Below are positions 15,169-23,521 of a stretch of 64,000 bases of DNA, piece after piece. The position numbers were made by a program, and so were the translations under genes. The DNA comes from JAJDXO01 sp965221855. Its GTDB lineage: Bacteria > Pseudomonadota > Alphaproteobacteria > Rhodospirillales > UBA2165. Where the stretch lies: assembly GCA_965221855.1 (NCBI GenBank), contig CBDCSV010000007.1, positions 310,001 to 374,000 on the forward strand. The letters are read 5' to 3'. The first letter of the stretch is position 1; the number at the start of each line of letters is the position of its first letter. Below the pieces are notes generated by a model that searched no databases, had not been told where the DNA came from, and saw only the letters and a list, made by a program, of their open reading frames with translations.

Positions 15169-16383
15169 CAGGGGAATCGCTTTTGAAGATTTTGTGACGG
15201 CTTAGGTTTTTGGATTCAGACTTCCGGGGACGTTGTTTGGTGTTCGGAGGTTTGAGATGCAGGAGTTTTTGGGGTTATTCGAGGGGGTTGATGACCCTCG
15301 GCGTAGCAATGCGACGCGCCATTCACTTCACGAGATGCTGATGATCGCGCTGCTTTCTGTGCTGTGCGGGGGTGAGGGCTGCGCGGACATGGAGCGGTTC
15401 GGACGGGCGAAGGAGCCTTTTTTGCGCCGTTTCCTGGTGCTGAAGCACGGCATTCCGAGCCACGACGCCTTTTCGGACCTGTTCAACGCGCTCGACCCCG
15501 GCGGCTTGCAGAAGGTTCTGTTGCGGCTTCTGGAGGATTGGGCTTCGGTGCTCGCCGACGATGTCATCGCCATCGACGGCAAGTCTCTGCGGCGCTCCTT
15601 CGCCGATGTGGCGGTGCGCTCGCCGGTACATCTGGTGCAGGCCTTCGCCGCCGAGGCGCGCCTAGTGCTCGGCCAGGTGAAGGTCGATGGCAAGTCCAAC
15701 GAGATTGCGGCGATGCCGCAGTTGCTTGAGATGCTGGCCCTGAAGGGACGTATCGTAACGGCGGATGCGATGCACACCCAGCGGGCGACGGCCGAGGCCG
15801 TCACCGCCCGGGGCGGAGATTATGTGCTGGCGCTCAAGGCCAATCAGGACAGCCTGCATGAGGATGTGCGGCTGTATCTGGACGATCCCGCCCGGGCGGA
15901 CGAACTCCCGTCATGTCAACAGGTTGACGGCGATCACGGGCGCATCGAGACGCGCCGCGCCACGGTCTGCCACAAGGTCGCATGGCTGCAGGAGCGCCAT
16001 GGCTGGCCCGGCCTGGCCGCCTTCGGCAAGATCGAGGCAACGCGCGAAACCCCAAGGCAGACCAAAACCGAAACCCGCTACTACATCATGAGCGCCCCGC
16101 TCTCGCCCAACCGCTTCCAGCATGTCGTGCGCGCCCATTGGGCCATCGAAAACTGCCTCCACTGGGTCCTCGACGTGACCATGAACGAGGACCGACAGCG
16201 GAACCGAAAGGACCACGGACCCGAAAACCTCGCCCTGATGCGACGCCTCGCCCTCAACATCGCAAGGCGAGAACCCTCAAAGGACGCCATGCGCGGAAAG
16301 CTCAAACGCGCGGCATGGAACGACGACTTCCTCCTCAACTTGATCCGAGCCGCCGCATGAAACGACCAAAAGCGATTGCCCTG
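15169..16383 (+). mobile_element. ISAs1-type insertion sequence with 17-bp terminal inverted repeats
   Basis: The termini CAGGGGAATCGCTTTTG (15169-15185) and, inverted, CAGGGCAATCGCTTTTG (16367-16383) match at 16 of 17 positions and enclose one transposase. Size is 1,215 bp, normal for the family. The flanks (CTCACTCCG on the left, GCGGCACGG on the right) show no target duplication. A 12-bp palindrome, AGGGCGCGCCCT, lies just outside the left end at 15150-15161. Confidence 0.92.
15257..16360 (+). CDS. ISAs1-family transposase
   Basis: A 367-residue DDE transposase of the H-repeat/ISAs1 group. The N-terminal DDE-associated domain has FEGVDDPRRSNATRHSL and IALLSVLCGGE. The catalytic core has DVIAIDGKSLRRS (first Asp), IVTADAMHTQ (second Asp) and HWVLDVTMNEDRQR with the closing Glu region. 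The ATG at 15257 has GGAGG six bases upstream; an ATG at 15233 lacks one. The reading frame is intact. Confidence 0.93.
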   Translation: MQEFLGLFEGVDDPRRSNATRHSLHEMLMIALLSVLCGGEGCADMERFGRAKEPFLRRFLVLKHGIPSHDAFSDLFNALDPGGLQKVLLRLLEDWASVLADDVIAIDGKSLRRSFADVAVRSPVHLVQAFAAEARLVLGQVKVDGKSNEIAAMPQLLEMLALKGRIVTADAMHTQRATAEAVTARGGDYVLALKANQDSLHEDVRLYLDDPARADELPSCQQVDGDHGRIETRRATVCHKVAWLQERHGWPGLAAFGKIEATRETPRQTKTETRYYIMSAPLSPNRFQHVVRAHWAIENCLHWVLDVTMNEDRQRNRKDHGPENLALMRRLALNIARREPSKDAMRGKLKRAAWNDDFLLNLIRAAA

Positions 16384-16418
16384 GCGGCACGGGTCTTCTC
16401 CCTTGTGCGTGGGTTGGG

Positions 16419-16832
16419 CTAGTGGGTTTCTTCGATTTCGATGAGAGTGCCCATCGAATCCTTGGGATGAATGAAGAATAGACGGCTGTCCGGCGTCGGT
16501 TCGCCGAGTACGCGGAGGCCATTCTTGTTTGCGGAGGCGGCGGCGCTGTCCACGTCCGGGGTGGTCAGGCAAAAATGATGGATGCCGCCCGCCGGATTGC
16601 GTTCCAGGAACTTGGCTATGGGCGAGTCCTCGCCAAGAGGTTCCATCAGTTCGATCCGGGCGTTCTCCAACTGGATCATCGCCATGCGGACTCCCTGGCG
16701 GAGATTTTCGGAAGGCTTGCTTGCCTCGCAGCCGAACCGCTCCCGATAGAGCCGGATGGCGGCATTCAGATCGGGAACCGCAATCGACACGTGATCCAAA
16801 CCTTGGGCGGGAATTGGCGCATTCTCGGACAT
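16419..16832 (-). CDS. VOC-family protein, methylmalonyl-CoA epimerase-like
   Basis: A 137-residue, two-module VOC fold. Metal-ligand positions fit methylmalonyl-CoA epimerase: LDHVSIAVPDL near the start, the RIELMEPL strand, GGIHHFCLTTPD (His) and GTLIEIEE (Glu) near the end. Family epimerases convert (S)- to (R)-methylmalonyl-CoA. Its place as last gene after tctCBA and a FAH-family gene, with no mutase nearby, means a related isomerase acting on the imported acid is equally possible. Its 3' end lies 35 bp from the ISAs1 terminus, so the natural downstream neighbour may have been displaced. Confidence 0.8.
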   Translation of the reverse strand: MSENAPIPAQGLDHVSIAVPDLNAAIRLYRERFGCEASKPSENLRQGVRMAMIQLENARIELMEPLGEDSPIAKFLERNPAGGIHHFCLTTPDVDSAAASANKNGLRVLGEPTPDSRLFFIHPKDSMGTLIEIEETH

Positions 16833-16835
16833 GGT

Positions 16836-17726
16836 CTATCGCACCGGGTTTTCCAGTGTCCCCAGGGGCTCGATGGTGACGCTCACCACGTCGCCCGGTT
16901 TCAGGAAGATGGGCGGATCGAAGCCGATACCGACGCCAACCGGGGTGCCGGTGGCGATGATGTCGCCCGGCTTGAGGGTGATCCCGGCCGAGATGCATTC
17001 GATCAGGGCCGGAATATCGAATATCAGCGCGCTGCAGCTGGAATCCTGGCGTTTCTCGCCGTTCACATGGGTGGTGAGCCGGAAATCGTCGGGGTGGCCG
17101 GCCTCGTCGGCGGTCACGATAGCCGGGCCGAGCGGGCAGTAGCCGTCGGGGCTTTTGCCGATGAACCATTGCTTGTGCCGGTGCTGCAGATTACGGGCGG
17201 TAAGATCGTTGCAGACGGTGTAACCGTAAACGTAGTCGAAGGCGTCTTCCCCGGGGATGCCGCGGCCCTCCTTGCCGATGATCACGGCGAGTTCACCCTC
17301 GTAATCGACGGAGTCGGTTGGATCCAACTCCGTGAGAATGGGATCGCCCGGACCGGAAACGCTGGTGGTCGCCTTGGTGAAGATGATCGGATGATCCGGA
17401 ACCGCCGTCGCCCCGGCGGTGGCGTCAAAGCCGGAATCGTGGAATTCCCTTGCATGCTCGTGATAGTTCCGTCCCACCGCCATCACGTCCCTGCGCGGCA
17501 CGGGGATCGGAGCGAGCAGTTTGACCCCGCCCATGGGATGTTTCGCGTCGTCGCCCGCATTCGCGACCGCCTCGGCCGCCCGCGCGAGGGCCGCATCGCC
17601 GGCCTCGATGAAGCTGTTCATGTCGGCCGGCAGGTCCGGCGCGGCCTGGGACAGGCCGATGACGGTATCGCCCTCCAAGACGCCGATTGATTCCGCGCCG
17701 TTGGCGGTGAACGTGACTAGTCGCAT
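16836..17726 (-). CDS. Fumarylacetoacetate hydrolase-family protein
   Basis: A 296-residue enzyme with an N-terminal beta domain (MRLVTFTANGAESIGVLEGD) and a C-terminal FAH barrel. The metal site is in VDYEGELAVIIGK (D-x-E-x-E type), with CNDLTARNLQHRHKQWFIGK and GDIIATGTPVGVG as hallmarks. FAH proteins hydrolyse or decarboxylate 1,3-dioxo or acylpyruvate-type acids using Mg2+ or Ca2+. The ATG at 17726 (AGGGATC upstream) matches the usual N-terminus; an upstream ATG would add 27 unrelated residues. It lies three bases from the VOC gene and downstream of tctA. Confidence 0.9.
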   Translation of the reverse strand: MRLVTFTANGAESIGVLEGDTVIGLSQAAPDLPADMNSFIEAGDAALARAAEAVANAGDDAKHPMGGVKLLAPIPVPRRDVMAVGRNYHEHAREFHDSGFDATAGATAVPDHPIIFTKATTSVSGPGDPILTELDPTDSVDYEGELAVIIGKEGRGIPGEDAFDYVYGYTVCNDLTARNLQHRHKQWFIGKSPDGYCPLGPAIVTADEAGHPDDFRLTTHVNGEKRQDSSCSALIFDIPALIECISAGITLKPGDIIATGTPVGVGIGFDPPIFLKPGDVVSVTIEPLGTLENPVR

Positions 17727-17760
17727 GTGCTGATCCCTGATGGGGGAGGATTGTTGTTTG

Positions 17761-17786
17761 ATTGGCCGGGATTTTACCCAGCCAAT
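17761..17786 (-). other. Stem-loop between tctA and the FAH gene
   Basis: On the minus strand ATTGGCTGGG pairs with CCCGGCCAAT (one G-U) around a TAAAAT loop. No U-run follows, so it reads more like an RNA processing or stability hairpin than a terminator. Confidence 0.4.
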
Positions 17787-17817
17787 TCCGCAAAAGACAG
17801 CCCGCAAGCCCGCGAAA

Positions 17818-19308
17818 TCAGGCCGTCTTCCCTCTCCGGAAAATGCCGTCGTAGAAGGTGTAGAGGACGATCACGATGAGAATGGTGCCGATCGGCCGCT
17901 CCGAGATGATCCACCAGAATGACCTGTCCTCGAACACCAGCAGGGCCCGGCGCAGGTTCTCGTCGGCCAGTGGACCGAGGATGACCGCAAGCACCATCGG
18001 CGCCAAGGGAAAGCCGAAGCGATGCAGGATGTAGCCGACGATGCCGGCGATGAACATCAGATAGACGTCGAAATAATTCAGGCTGACGGCGAATGCGCCC
18101 ATCACGCAGATCGGAATGATCAGCGGCATCAACAGCGTGCGCGGCAGGCTGAACAGCTTGACGCACGGTTTGATCAGCGCAATCGCCATGAAATACATCA
18201 GGAAGTTGGCGATGATCAGGCCGATATAGATGAAAAATATGATGCCGGGATTTTCCGTTTGGATGGTCGGGCCGACCACCACGTTCTTCATTTCCAAGGC
18301 GGCGAGAATGGCCGCCGCCGCGGCATTGCCCGGAATGCCCAACGTCAGGGTCGGCAGCATGGAGCCGCCCACATTGGCGTTGTTGGCCACTTCCGCCGAA
18401 ACGATGGCCTCATACGACCCCTTGCCCCATTTTTTCCGTTCTTCGGGCTTCGCCCGCCGCCGGCCGATGTCATAGGACAGGAACGACGCGACATTGGCGC
18501 CGGCGCCCGGGATGGCGCCGATGATCGTGCCGACGATCCCGGAACGGACAGCGGTCCGGGTGTAGCCGATCAGCTTCTTCATCGGCGGAACGATTTTACC
18601 GACCTCGCTCGGAATGCCCGGCGGGCTGTATTGCGGCAGCACCTTCAGAATTTCCGTCAACCCAAACAGGCCGATCAGCAGCGGGATGTAGCTGATGCCG
18701 TCCTCCAAAATGCGCACCCCGAAGGTAAAGCGCGGCACGCCGTGAATGGCATCGAGCCCGACAAAAGAAATCAGCAGTCCGATCCAGCCGGAAATCCAGC
18801 CTTTGATGGGCATGTCCCCGGCGGACATGGAGCCGCAGATGGCGATCCCCCACATGGACAACAGGAACATTTCCCAGGACCGGAACTGCAGGGCGAGAAA
18901 CAGAATGGCCGGAATAAACGCGATCAGGAGAATGATGCCGATCCAGTTGCCCATGAACGAGCCCATGATCGCGGTGCCGAGCGCCAGGCCGCCTTCGCCC
19001 CGCTTGGCCAGGGCATGGCCTTCTATCATGGTCGGAACGGCATCGGGCGTGCCCGGAATGTTGATCAGCACAGCGGAGATGGCGCCGCCGAACACACTGC
19101 CCGTGTATACGCCGAGCATAAACATAATGGCGACATGTTGAGGCATGCCGACGGAGAGCCCGATCAGCAGGGCCATCGCCATGGTCGTCGACAGGCCCGG
19201 CATGGCGCCCCACAGGATACCTAGGGTCACGCCGATCAGGCAGACGAAGATCATCCAGGGCTGAAAGGCGATGGCGGCCTGGGTGATGACTTCCTGGAGT
19301 TCGAACAT
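17818..19308 (-). CDS. tctA: Tripartite tricarboxylate transporter, large permease (TctA)
   Basis: The 496-residue inner-membrane subunit with about 12 hydrophobic segments. TctA landmarks: WGAMPGLSTTMAMALLIGLS, GVYTGSVFGGAISAVLINIPG, AIPGAGANVASFLSYD and TLGIPGNAAAAAILAAL. It imports a carboxylate delivered by the TctC binding protein. The ATG at 19308 has an AGGAGTC leader; the longer reading to 19407 overlaps tctB. Eleven bases separate it from tctB. Confidence 0.95.
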   Translation of the reverse strand: MFELQEVITQAAIAFQPWMIFVCLIGVTLGILWGAMPGLSTTMAMALLIGLSVGMPQHVAIMFMLGVYTGSVFGGAISAVLINIPGTPDAVPTMIEGHALAKRGEGGLALGTAIMGSFMGNWIGIILLIAFIPAILFLALQFRSWEMFLLSMWGIAICGSMSAGDMPIKGWISGWIGLLISFVGLDAIHGVPRFTFGVRILEDGISYIPLLIGLFGLTEILKVLPQYSPPGIPSEVGKIVPPMKKLIGYTRTAVRSGIVGTIIGAIPGAGANVASFLSYDIGRRRAKPEERKKWGKGSYEAIVSAEVANNANVGGSMLPTLTLGIPGNAAAAAILAALEMKNVVVGPTIQTENPGIIFFIYIGLIIANFLMYFMAIALIKPCVKLFSLPRTLLMPLIIPICVMGAFAVSLNYFDVYLMFIAGIVGYILHRFGFPLAPMVLAVILGPLADENLRRALLVFEDRSFWWIISERPIGTILIVIVLYTFYDGIFRRGKTA

Positions 19309-19319
19309 GCCCTGACTCC

Positions 19320-19934
19320 TCAGCCCGCTCCGGGGAGGAGAATCTGAAAGCCGTCCCGGAAGACAACCGCCAGGAAGACGACGATACCGGTCGCCACCAA
19401 AAAACAATTGAGTAGGGTGGAGCGCCAGAAAAATCGCAGGATGAAGAAGATGAAGGGTATCGAAATCAGTTCGAACCCGGAGAATCGGAAGGTGTAAATC
19501 GCCGTCTTGAACCGCCAGTCCAGATCGATCTGACCGAGGATCATGACGTAGGCGAAGATCACCAGCATCAGCATCAATGTGCGGCGGGCTTCGGGATCGG
19601 ACAGGTAAATCCCGGCTGCCCGCAGGCTGTCGCCGGCGAGCATTTCATCCAATCCGTAACGCCGTTTGGTTTTCAGGAACAAACCGATCGCCATCACCAC
19701 GAGGCACGCGCCGGTGATGAACGGCAGGACGCCCGGCGCCGTATATATGCTTTCCGGGTTGCCGAGTTGGACCGACAGGATCATGGCGAATATGCCAAGT
19801 GCCGCGACGGTGATCGAAGCGATGAAGTCCTTTCGCGGGGTGGAGCGCTCGTCGCCGCCTTCCTCGCCGGTAAAGACGCCTTTTTGCAGGCTCTCGACGT
19901 CGGCCTCTATTCCGGATTTCTTTTCGTCAGCCAT
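19320..19934 (-). CDS. tctB: Tripartite tricarboxylate transporter, small permease (TctB)
   Basis: A 204-residue small membrane subunit. A charged cytoplasmic N-tail (about 35 residues) is followed by hydrophobic segments at about 37-57, 66-86, 118-135 and two adjacent C-terminal helices, as in TctB proteins. The sequence PGVLPFITGACLVVMAIGL is the recognisable second-helix motif. The ATG at 19934 is preferred; a GTG one codon earlier is possible. It is separated from tctC by 113 bp that include a strong terminator hairpin. Confidence 0.88.
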   Translation of the reverse strand: MADEKKSGIEADVESLQKGVFTGEEGGDERSTPRKDFIASITVAALGIFAMILSVQLGNPESIYTAPGVLPFITGACLVVMAIGLFLKTKRRYGLDEMLAGDSLRAAGIYLSDPEARRTLMLMLVIFAYVMILGQIDLDWRFKTAIYTFRFSGFELISIPFIFFILRFFWRSTLLNCFLVATGIVVFLAVVFRDGFQILLPGAG

Positions 19935-19973
19935 CACGCTGAGACCTTCGTCCTAAGGGCATGCGCGTATTCT

Positions 19974-20018
19974 ACAAAAAATTCGGGTGAGCCGCGAATG
20001 CCGCAACTCACCCGAATT
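19974..20018 (-). terminator. Intrinsic terminator after tctC
   Basis: A minus-strand stem AATTCGGGTGAG / CTCACCCGAATT (20007-20018 with 19980-19991; 12 perfect pairs) is followed by a run of U encoded by the A-tract at 19974-19980. It lies 29 bp past the tctC stop and upstream of tctB, so it should let tctC be made in excess of the permease. Confidence 0.85.
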
Positions 20019-20047
20019 CAAAGACAATACCATCCAGGGGACGGCGG

Positions 20048-21127
20048 TTACTTCATCATCATCTTGCTCTGCTTGTCCCACCAGGCATCGAAATCCGCGG
20101 GCTTCGGCAGACCAAGCGCTTTCAGCGACCGGGCGCCCTTGATGCCCAGTTTCTCGAAGGTTGCCGCGGTCTGTACCTCGACCTGAGCCGCGCGGCGGCT
20201 GGCTTCGGAACCCGTACGAATATCGACGTCGAAGAATTTCTGCTTCGCGACCTTGGCGAAGGCATCCGACTTGACGGCCGCAACGAAGGCCTTTTCGATT
20301 TTGGCTTGGACATCCTTCGGAACACCCTTCAGCATCGCGAGATTGTAGATGCCGGAGAAGGGCAGCTGGCTCTTGATCTGCGGCAGGAAATTGCCGACGG
20401 ATTTCAAGATCTTTCCGCCGCCCGCATCCAGGTCCTTGGTGCCGGTTTGCTGGATGTGGACAAGCTTGCCGGCGCGAATGTGCTCGATATGCTCATGCAC
20501 GCCGCCGCCGGCGATCATGGTCTCGCCGTTCAGACCGGCAAGCGTCGCCGGTTTGCCGCCCTTGTAGGGAACGTACTTCAGGGTCACGCCTGCCGACACG
20601 GCAACGACCGCGGCCAGTTCATGCCACAGACCGCCGGTACCGGAGGTCGAGATGGTGACCTTTCCGGGATTGGCCCGCGCCGCTTTGATGACGTCTTCGA
20701 AGGTCTTGAACTTGGAGTCCGGACGGACGGACCAGCTGCCAAGGGAATTCGCGGCCTGCATGTACTGCCAATCTTTCCAGGCCCGCGTTTCGGTGTGACC
20801 CATGACGCTGGCGTACTTGTTGTAATTGGCCGCCCCCAAAAGCGTGTAGCCGTCGGCTTTTTTGCCCGCGACAAACTTGGTCGCAACACCGCCGACCGCA
20901 CCCGGCTTGTTGATGACGTTGATTTTCCAGCCCGTCGATTTGGTCATTTCACCAACCAGCGTACGGAGAACGGTATCCGTACCGCCGCCGGCGCCATACA
21001 TCACGACAACCGTAATCGGACGCTCCGGCCAGTCCGCCTTTGCGTCGGTGGCGGTCACGGCCATGAGGGCCGCTGCGCCGATGGCGGTGGCAAACACCGC
21101 CGAAGAGCTTCTGATGGATTTTCTCAT
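20048..21127 (-). CDS. tctC: Tripartite tricarboxylate transporter substrate-binding protein (TctC/Bug family)
   Basis: A 359-residue periplasmic receptor. The signal peptide (MRKSIRSSSAVFATAIGAAA, then ATDAKA) precedes the mature start DWPERPITVVVMYGAGGGTD, the Bug-family N-terminal motif. NPGKVTISTSGTGG and YVPYKGGKPATLAGLNGE are the second-domain motifs that bind the ligand carboxylate. GGGAG precedes the ATG. First gene of a minus-strand tctC-tctB-tctA-FAH-VOC unit. Confidence 0.94.
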   Translation of the reverse strand: MRKSIRSSSAVFATAIGAAALMAVTATDAKADWPERPITVVVMYGAGGGTDTVLRTLVGEMTKSTGWKINVINKPGAVGGVATKFVAGKKADGYTLLGAANYNKYASVMGHTETRAWKDWQYMQAANSLGSWSVRPDSKFKTFEDVIKAARANPGKVTISTSGTGGLWHELAAVVAVSAGVTLKYVPYKGGKPATLAGLNGETMIAGGGVHEHIEHIRAGKLVHIQQTGTKDLDAGGGKILKSVGNFLPQIKSQLPFSGIYNLAMLKGVPKDVQAKIEKAFVAAVKSDAFAKVAKQKFFDVDIRTGSEASRRAAQVEVQTAATFEKLGIKGARSLKALGLPKPADFDAWWDKQSKMMMK

Positions 21128-21171
21128 TTGGACACTCCCAGTAGGAAATTTAGACGCCGATTGAAAATTGA

Positions 21172-21189
21172 ACTCACTGCAGCGTGAGT
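21172..21189. promoter_or_regulatory. Palindrome upstream of tctC
   Basis: A perfect inverted repeat ACTCAC-TGCAGC-GTGAGT, 45 bp upstream of the tctC start, sits where a repressor or activator would bind. The cognate regulator is not in this window. Confidence 0.4.
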
Positions 21190-21283
21190 GGTCTTATGGA
21201 GTCTTATAGAAGAGTGGAACGTAGTGACGGGTCCGCCACGAGTCAAGATTGTGACCGCAGGTCGGACACGCTGACCGTACGCC

Positions 21284-22563
21284 GGGTAACGTCAAGAGTT
21301 GTGTGTCAGGGAGACTGGGGTACTGATTCCCTGAGACTTGTTTTCGTGAATGAAGACCGCGAAGAGGATGCGGTCCATTGAGGTTTTATCCTTGAAGGTT
21401 CCCATGGGCCGGGTTCGTCTGCGAACCTCGCGGAACCTCCGTTCGATGGCATTGGTGGTCCTGACCTGCTTTCGCTCGGCGAGGTCCTTGTAGCGGAAGC
21501 AGGTGAGCAGGTCGTCGAGGTCGTTGCGCAGGCAGGCGACGGCCTTGGGGTAGGTATCTTCCCAGGCGTCGGCGAAGCGGCGGGCGGCGGTCTCGGCCTT
21601 GCGGCGGTTGGGGGCATTCATGACGGCGTGGACGTCGGCCTTGACGGCCTGCTGGTCGGCTACGCGGACCTTGTTGAGGATGTTCCTGATTTTGTGCGCC
21701 CAGCACCTCTGAACGGGGATGCCGTGATAGACGATCGGCAAGGCGGCGAGCAGGCCTTGGCCGCCATCAACGCAGATCATCTCAAGGCCCTCGCCGGTGA
21801 GGCCGCGGCGGTGCAACGCGGTGAGGAAGCGCTCCCACTCCGCGGCGCTCTCGCTGGCGGCGAGTTGGAAGTCGATAATCTCCTTCTTGCCGTCGTGCCG
21901 TATGCCCAGCGCCACCAGGACCGGCCTCCTGAGCGCGCCGGCGCCGGTCTTGCAGGCCAGCACCACGCCGTCGAGCATCAGCGCCTTGTAGGCGTTCTTC
22001 AGCGGCCGGCGGTGGAATGCGGCGACCGACAGATCGAGGGTCTTGGCGACCCGGCTCACCGTCGCGGCCGAGACCGGACGCCCGAGCAGGGCAAGCAGGA
22101 CCTCGCCGACCTTGCGGGTCGAGAGCCCCAGCACGAAGCCGGCCAGGATGGCGCGGTCGATCTCTGGAGCGCGCCTTGCGTAGCTCTTCAGAACCTCGGT
22201 CGGGCAGAAGTGCCGGGTGCGCGGCACGTTGAGCTCGATGTCGCCGAGCTCGCTGAGCAGGCGGCGCCGGTAGGTGCCGTTGCGCCGGTCGCGCATAGCG
22301 CTGCCATCGAGGCCGTCGAGCCAGCGATCCACCGCCTCGGCCATCCGGCCCTCGATGATCTCGGCCAGCGCCTGGCGGCCAAGCGGGCGATAACCCTCGC
22401 CCCAGTCCAATCCGCCTGCTTGCATCTCCTTCACCACCTCAAAGGCTTGTGGTAGGTTCTCAATCGTTACAGCTTGCTGTGGCATCGGGGTACTCCTTCT
22501 TGCGGTTGTCGTAAACCACAGGGAGTACCCCATTCCCAACTGACACATAAATTTTTACGTCAC
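21284..22563 (-). mobile_element. IS256-type insertion sequence
   Basis: Imperfect terminal repeats are visible: blocks TGTGTCAG and GGGGTACT occur at 21302-21309 and 21317-21324, and again inverted at 22540-22547 and 22524-22531. Outside, a CCGTACGYC motif lies on both sides (21275-21283 and 22564-22572), consistent with a slightly diverged duplicated target. The element separates the tct operon from the molybdenum hydroxylase genes. Confidence 0.85.
21292..22485 (-). CDS. IS256-family transposase
   Basis: A 397-residue mutator-type DDE transposase. Recognisable parts: RRNGTYRRRLLSELGDIELN near residue 90, the ALMLDGVVLACKT region (first Asp), ICVDGGQGLLAALPIVYHG (second Asp) and PVQRCWAHKIRNILNKV, then ERRFREVRRRTRPMGTF near the end. 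The ATG at 22485 is preceded by AAGGAGTACCCCG; longer starts run into the terminal repeat. The frame is open through to the left terminal repeat, so the gene appears intact. Confidence 0.94.
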   Translation of the reverse strand: MPQQAVTIENLPQAFEVVKEMQAGGLDWGEGYRPLGRQALAEIIEGRMAEAVDRWLDGLDGSAMRDRRNGTYRRRLLSELGDIELNVPRTRHFCPTEVLKSYARRAPEIDRAILAGFVLGLSTRKVGEVLLALLGRPVSAATVSRVAKTLDLSVAAFHRRPLKNAYKALMLDGVVLACKTGAGALRRPVLVALGIRHDGKKEIIDFQLAASESAAEWERFLTALHRRGLTGEGLEMICVDGGQGLLAALPIVYHGIPVQRCWAHKIRNILNKVRVADQQAVKADVHAVMNAPNRRKAETAARRFADAWEDTYPKAVACLRNDLDDLLTCFRYKDLAERKQVRTTNAIERRFREVRRRTRPMGTFKDKTSMDRILFAVFIHENKSQGISTPVSLTHNS

Positions 22564-22669
22564 CCGTACGTCGAGGTGCGTTGACTCTCCTTGGTCGAGT
22601 TGGGCAAGGTACGAATCAATAACCAACGCCGTCTCGGCGGCCCCATGAACAACTTCACCCGGGTCTGAC

Positions 22670-23518
22670 GTGAAACCTGCACCATTCAATTACGCCAAGC
22701 CGTCCTCCGTCGACGAGGCCATCTCCCTCCTCGATGGCGACGCAACCCTTCTCGCCGGCGGCCAAAGCCTGGTTGCCACCCTCAACATGCGCCTGAGCGC
22801 GCCCGAACTGCTGGTCGACATCAACGGCCTCGAGGAATTGTCCGGCATCTTCGTCGACGGCGGCACGGTTCGTATCGGCGCGCTCACCCGTCACCGGGAA
22901 TTGGAGAGGTCCGAGATCATCGCGGCGCAGGCGCCGCTGATCGCCGAAGCGGTGCCGTTGATTGCCCATCCGGCCATCCGCAACCGCGGGACCGTCGGGG
23001 GCAGCATCGCCTTTGCCGATCCGGCCGCCGAACTGCCGGCATGCCTGCTGGCGCTCGACGGAGCGGTCGAGATTGCCGGTTCGGGCGACCGCCGCAAGGT
23101 GAGCGCCGGCGAGTTTTTCCGTGGTCTCTACGACACGGCGCTCGAAGACGGTGAGCTGATCACCGCCGTCGAAGTGCCGGCAGCCGCCGAAAACCAGCGC
23201 TTCGCCGTTGAAGAGGTGGCGCGGCGTCATGGGGATTACGGCATGGCCGGCGTCATGGCATCCGTCACCTTAAATGGGGCGACCGTGGAGGCCGCCCGGC
23301 TCGTCTACATCGCCGCCGGCGGTACGCCCATGCTGGCCGAGGGGGCAGGGGCCGCGCTTACCGGAAACGCCATTGACGAGGCGAGCATCGGGGCGGCGCA
23401 GTCGGCGCTTGAAGGCGACCTCGACCCGTTTGACGACATGAATTCCACCGCCGCGACCAAGCTTCACTTGGCGCGGGTGATGACCGAGCGGGCGCTGAAG
23501 CGCATCGCGGGAGCGTAG
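22670..23518 (+). CDS. Molybdenum hydroxylase, FAD-binding subunit (CoxM/CutM type)
   Basis: A 282-residue medium subunit of a xanthine-dehydrogenase-superfamily enzyme. FAD motifs: AGGQSL (residues 29-34) and IRNRGTVGGSIAFADPAAELP (about 103-123). The C-terminal CO_deh_flav_C domain follows. The start is a GTG at 22670 in weak context; the IS256 end lies only about 105 bp upstream, so the native leader may have been altered. It passes electrons from the iron-sulphur subunit to the final acceptor. Three bases separate it from the 2Fe-2S gene. Confidence 0.93.
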   Translation: MKPAPFNYAKPSSVDEAISLLDGDATLLAGGQSLVATLNMRLSAPELLVDINGLEELSGIFVDGGTVRIGALTRHRELERSEIIAAQAPLIAEAVPLIAHPAIRNRGTVGGSIAFADPAAELPACLLALDGAVEIAGSGDRRKVSAGEFFRGLYDTALEDGELITAVEVPAAAENQRFAVEEVARRHGDYGMAGVMASVTLNGATVEAARLVYIAAGGTPMLAEGAGAALTGNAIDEASIGAAQSALEGDLDPFDDMNSTAATKLHLARVMTERALKRIAGA

Positions 23519-23521
23519 ACC

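Noticed and set aside
12737..16383. Composite transposon
   Set aside because: The flanking elements belong to different families with unrelated termini, so they cannot mobilise the segment as a pair.
16419..16832. VOC gene truncated by the ISAs1 insertion
   Set aside because: The reading frame has the complete second module and stops 35 bp before the IS terminal repeat.
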